DNA of 64,000 nt, from the NCBI GenBank assembly GCA_964617825.1, contig CAZTWL010000007.1, positions 1-64,000 on the forward strand, in the 5' to 3' direction. The notes under the pieces are model-generated. The model was not told the origin of the DNA. It saw only the letters and a program-made list of their open reading frames with translations, and made no database searches. This document shows positions 61,174-64,000 of this stretch, in pieces (the stretch's first letter is position 1; each line of letters begins with the position of its first letter). A program made the translations under genes and the position numbers. Origin of the DNA: VSJD01 sp964617825. Its GTDB lineage: Bacteria > Verrucomicrobiota > Kiritimatiellia > JAAZAB01.

Positions 61174-61319
61174 AAACCTGTGCCTTTCGATAAAAACAAC
61201 GACCGGATGGTGCTTTAGTTGCCGCAATGTGTCAAAAGGGGGTAGGGATGTCAATTGCCCGTTGGAACCTGGATCGGGCAGGCGCAGCAACATCCGGCTG
61301 GCGGTTGTGGTTTGCCCCA

Positions 61320-62144
61320 TCAGGCAATCGGATTCGTCTGGATTTGCCGGCGAAATTGCAGGGGGGAAAAACCGGTGGTACGGCGGATGATGCGGGAAAA
61401 ATAATTGGCGTCCTCGTAACCGCATTTGGCGGCGACTTCGGCAATCGTCAGGTTCTTCTGCCTTAAAAGGGCGAGCGCGTTCCGCAGGCGCAGCCTTTCC
61501 AGATATGCCCCGGGGGGTATGCCCATGGCGGCTTGAAAGCGCCCGGTAAATGCGCTCCGTTTTATACCCAGTTCCGCAACCAGTGTTTTGACATTTAATG
61601 TCGGCAAGGAGCTTTGGGCATGGATGCGCCTGACGGCGGCGTTCACCAGTTCGTCTGTCTGGTCCAGATGCGAGCCGGCTGCGCGGGTTATGATCGTAAA
61701 GGCCGTTGCACAGGCCTTCAGCTCGGCCTGTGTCGTGGGTTGCTGCACGAGCCGGATCAGTGTTTGAAAAAGTCTGCCGGGCGCTGCGCCCGCGTTGTAA
61801 ACTCCCGCTTCCAGTCCGAACGCGGCCATGAGGGTCGCCGCGAACGGGCCATCCATGGTCATCCAGTAAAATTCCCAGTCCCGGCGATCGGTGTGCCAGC
61901 AATGGCGCATGCCCGGATAATAAACGGCGATTTGATTCCGCGCTAGGATCCGCTTCCGGTCGGGAAACTCGATGATTCCGCTGCCGCGCAAGCACCAGAA
62001 CAATTGGACGAAGGAAATTATCCGGTCGCAACTGGTGAAGGGCTGCGTTAATTTGTGATGCCCTCCGCTGCGCACGCCGAATGGCAGGTCGGGCGAAGGC
62101 TTGGCCGCCGGTCGGAAATAATCTTTGTTTACAGCTGTGGCCAT
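61320..62144 (-). CDS. AraC-family transcriptional regulator
   Basis: A 274-residue protein with a cupin-like sensor (ILARNQIAVYYPGMRHCWHTD, about residues 65-90). Two helix-turn-helix motifs lie at the C-terminus (LNVKTLVAELGIKRSAFTGRFQ; LTIAEVAAKCGYEDANYFSRIIRRTTGFSP). It is divergent from the GH20-like gene at 62248, with 103 bases between, and in line with the isomerase-like gene. It probably controls both directions. Confidence 0.92.
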   Translation of the reverse strand: MATAVNKDYFRPAAKPSPDLPFGVRSGGHHKLTQPFTSCDRIISFVQLFWCLRGSGIIEFPDRKRILARNQIAVYYPGMRHCWHTDRRDWEFYWMTMDGPFAATLMAAFGLEAGVYNAGAAPGRLFQTLIRLVQQPTTQAELKACATAFTIITRAAGSHLDQTDELVNAAVRRIHAQSSLPTLNVKTLVAELGIKRSAFTGRFQAAMGIPPGAYLERLRLRNALALLRQKNLTIAEVAAKCGYEDANYFSRIIRRTTGFSPLQFRRQIQTNPIA

Positions 62145-62164
62145 TCAAAAATCCAGAAATAGAA

Positions 62165-62182
62165 ATCAATAATCCTATTGAT
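62165..62182 (+). promoter_or_regulatory. Inverted repeat in the AraC/GH20 divergent region
   Basis: ATCAATA-atcc-TATTGAT is a perfect 7-base inverted repeat in the 103-base region between the divergent AraC and GH20-like genes. The position suits a regulator binding site. AraC proteins more often use direct repeats, so the assignment is weak. Confidence 0.28.
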
Positions 62183-62247
62183 GGTATTATCGGCCGGATT
62201 TATTGTAAACCATTAAAAACAACGACCTTGGCTTGCGAGGACGAACT

Positions 62248-63849
62248 ATGAAGATTATTGCTTATCACCTTGATTTCAAACGGGCGATGTGGTCGCGCGC
62301 TTACCTGGATAGCTTCCTGGAACGGCTCCGGCAATGGGGCTATAACGCCATCGTTTTGGAAATGGAGGACAAGTTCCGTTTTGACGGCTATCCGGAAATT
62401 GGCCATGCGGAGGCCTGGAGCCATGCGGAAGCCGCAGCCTTTGCGTCAAAATGCCGCAGGATGGGCCTGCAGGTCATCCCCCTGATGCAGTCCCTGGGGC
62501 ATCTGGAGTTTATCTTGGGAAAGCGGAAATATGCGCATTTGCGGGAAGCGCCGGATTTGACCGAGCATCTTGACGTTACCAATCCCGGGGCCGTTCCGTT
62601 TCTCGAGAAAATATTCGATGAAATCATAGATGTCATCAAGCCGGCGCATTATTTTCATATGGGCGGCGATGAGACCTGGCAGCTTGGCAACAGCCCCCGT
62701 TGTCAGCCGCTGCTGCAAAAAATCGGACGCGGCGGATTGTACCTGCAGCACATGCGGCCGCTCTGGGCGCATCTTCGGCAGCGCGGGCTGACGCCCGTGA
62801 TCTGGGCGGACATCGTCCTGGCCCATCCCGGGATTATCGACGAAATACCCAAATACGTCGCCTTGATGGATTGGGAGTATTGGCTGAGCGAGGAACGGCT
62901 GGAGAAACTTTTTGTCTGGGGCGGCTTCGGCAAGGGACAGCACTGGCAGAATATGGCGGAATTGCGCCGGAATGCCGACGCGCCCTTTCGCCGGCGGCTG
63001 ATGAAATACGCCATAGACAGGCAAACCGCACGGGACAAAACGTTTCGCGCCTTTTATTGTACCGATGCGCTGATCGACAAGGGGTTCACTGTCTTGACGG
63101 CCCCAGCCAATCGCAGCGCGGGGGACTTGATCGGCATCCCGATATCGACCCGGCATGCTTCGAATTGCTTTTATTTTGCGCGCAAGGGGGTCCGCGACGG
63201 GGCCGGCACGGTGGTTACTTCCTGGGCAGTGAGGCATAATCATCCGGAAATCGGCTGGCCGGCAACGTATGCGGCAACATGGGGGTTGAGGCGCAAGGGT
63301 CCTTTTGTTCCGGCTGAATTCTGGAAGGCCTATACCGCTGCCATGTACGGCGTGGCTTTTCCAGATTTTGGAGATGCCGCCGCCCTGGCGGAAAACGGGA
63401 AGGAAACATATTTTCTGCACGCCCAAAACATTCAGGATTATGTCCGAAAAAGCGATCAAAGGCCGGATCCCCTGAAAAAATGTATCGCCAATCTGAAGAA
63501 GGCGCAGGGCGGCAAGCGTAAAACCCGGCTTTACCTTGAAAATATTTTAAGCGATTACGCAAGGGCCGCGATAATGTTCCGGCGTTATCGGGAACAGGCG
63601 CGGCGCAATGCCGGCAATCTCGATTTCTGGCTGGAAGGCATCGGTGTGAATGAGTTGTATGTGCGCCTGGCGCTGGCGGTCTTGGATCAATCGCCTGCCC
63701 GTGATCGGAACAGCTTGCGCCGCGCGTTGGCGATTTCGCGACGCCGTACAAAGCAGCTCTTTGCCGGCACCTATCTTCCGGCAAGTGTCAAAGCGGAATT
63801 GAATGTGCGCTACGATTTGTTCGCCAACTATCTCAAGGACCAAAGATGA
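62248..63849 (+). CDS. GH20-like glycosidase, catalytic barrel only
   Basis: A 533-residue protein starting directly with the GH20-type barrel (IIAYHLDFKRAMWSRAYLDSF, GLQVIPLMQSLGHLEFILG). The Asp-Glu pair at residues 141-142 in HMGGDETW matches the GH20 catalytic pair. It lacks the GH20b N-domain seen in 37916 and has a helical C-terminus. The ATG at 62248 is preceded by GAGGA. No signal peptide is seen. Its stop overlaps the next start (ATGA), coupling it to the GH2-type gene. Probably a beta-hexosaminidase or a relative with altered specificity. Confidence 0.83.
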   Translation: MKIIAYHLDFKRAMWSRAYLDSFLERLRQWGYNAIVLEMEDKFRFDGYPEIGHAEAWSHAEAAAFASKCRRMGLQVIPLMQSLGHLEFILGKRKYAHLREAPDLTEHLDVTNPGAVPFLEKIFDEIIDVIKPAHYFHMGGDETWQLGNSPRCQPLLQKIGRGGLYLQHMRPLWAHLRQRGLTPVIWADIVLAHPGIIDEIPKYVALMDWEYWLSEERLEKLFVWGGFGKGQHWQNMAELRRNADAPFRRRLMKYAIDRQTARDKTFRAFYCTDALIDKGFTVLTAPANRSAGDLIGIPISTRHASNCFYFARKGVRDGAGTVVTSWAVRHNHPEIGWPATYAATWGLRRKGPFVPAEFWKAYTAAMYGVAFPDFGDAAALAENGKETYFLHAQNIQDYVRKSDQRPDPLKKCIANLKKAQGGKRKTRLYLENILSDYARAAIMFRRYREQARRNAGNLDFWLEGIGVNELYVRLALAVLDQSPARDRNSLRRALAISRRRTKQLFAGTYLPASVKAELNVRYDLFANYLKDQR

Positions 63850-64000
63850 AAAAAGCTTCGACCCCAATTCTTTCCAGCCGGCAGGATCAAAAAAACGAAT
63901 TGTCTCTCGATGGTTCGTGGAAAATGCTGTTGGACCCTGCAGGTTTCGGCGAGTCGTGGGGCGCCTACCAAATGGCCGAATTGCCGCATGCGCATTTTAC
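63846..64000 (+). CDS. N-terminus of a GH2-type glycosidase, cut by the window edge
   Basis: The first 51 codons are visible. After a short lead the sequence NELSLDGSWKMLLDPAGFGESWG is typical of the sugar-binding N-domain of GH2 beta-galactosidases and beta-glucuronidases. The ATG overlaps the stop of the GH20-like gene by four bases, so the two are translated together. No signal peptide is seen. The exact GH2 subtype cannot be judged from this fragment. Confidence 0.75.
   Translation, partial: MKKASTPILSSRQDQKNELSLDGSWKMLLDPAGFGESWGAYQMAELPHAHF

Noticed and set aside
61174..62169. N-terminal extension of the isomerase-like protein
   Set aside because: The extension overlaps the AraC gene in another frame. 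The isomerase fold begins naturally at the ATG at 61173.
1..64000. CRISPR arrays, tRNA or rRNA genes
   Set aside because: No regularly spaced repeats and no recognisable tRNA or rRNA sequences were seen on either strand. A tRNA or covariance-model scan was not run.

Overview
The window is a dense carbohydrate-degradation region, very probably from the PVC group (Lentisphaerota, Kiritimatiellota or a relative). The phylum is an inference. It rests on the many DUF4838-type proteins, the right-handed beta-helix protein ending in a DLDG...DIGAFE tail, the sialate O-acetylesterase-like and GH20-like enzymes, and the AraC, LacI and GntR regulators. No ribosomal or other taxonomic marker is present. 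I saw no rRNA, tRNA, CRISPR array, SusC/SusD pair or sugar transporter.

Layout. Bases 1-18159 are read on the minus strand. They hold a gene running off the left edge, a GHL6-like glycosidase, a GH67/GH20-like protein, an AraC regulator, two DUF4838 proteins, an M14 peptidase, a GH42-like enzyme, a Gfo/Idh/MocA oxidoreductase, a sugar-phosphate isomerase-like protein and a SASA esterase. Bases 18258-31323 are mixed: a lipoprotein with a CBM9 domain, an AraC regulator, a decayed phosphotriesterase-like gene, two more DUF4838 genes, a decayed transposase, a GH15-like enzyme and a GntR-type regulator with LacI-type ligand domain. Bases 31374-60142 are plus-strand and dominated by repeated modules. 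The right end has an isomerase-like gene, an AraC regulator divergent from a GH20-like gene, and the first 51 codons of a GH2-type enzyme.

The most notable structure is a recurring pair: an exported DUF4838 protein beside a large exported protein of a family I do not recognise, here called family X. Family X has four copies, each with an invariant Cys-Cys-x-Tyr-Trp-Asp-Met-His motif. The pair occurs at 31374-36398, 39736-44657, 52232-54672 (DUF4838 partner decayed) and 56309-60142 (order reversed). Two larger segments have been duplicated. One is DUF4838 / family X / GH78 / pectate-lyase-like: copy A (39736-46047) lost GH78, and copy B (47161-51995) lost family X and the pectate lyase. The other is DUF4838 / family X / beta-helix, intact at 31374-37768 and decayed at 52232-54991. 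The lost genes survive as short scars that keep their own start and stop ends. Copies A and B also share 511 bp that is almost identical.

Role (inference). Exported DUF4838, CBM9, family X and beta-helix proteins would bind and cleave a complex, probably acetylated or sialylated and rhamnose- or uronate-containing glycan. GH20, GH42, GH78, GH15 and GH2 enzymes, the oxidoreductase and the isomerases would then process the released sugars under local AraC, LacI and GntR control.
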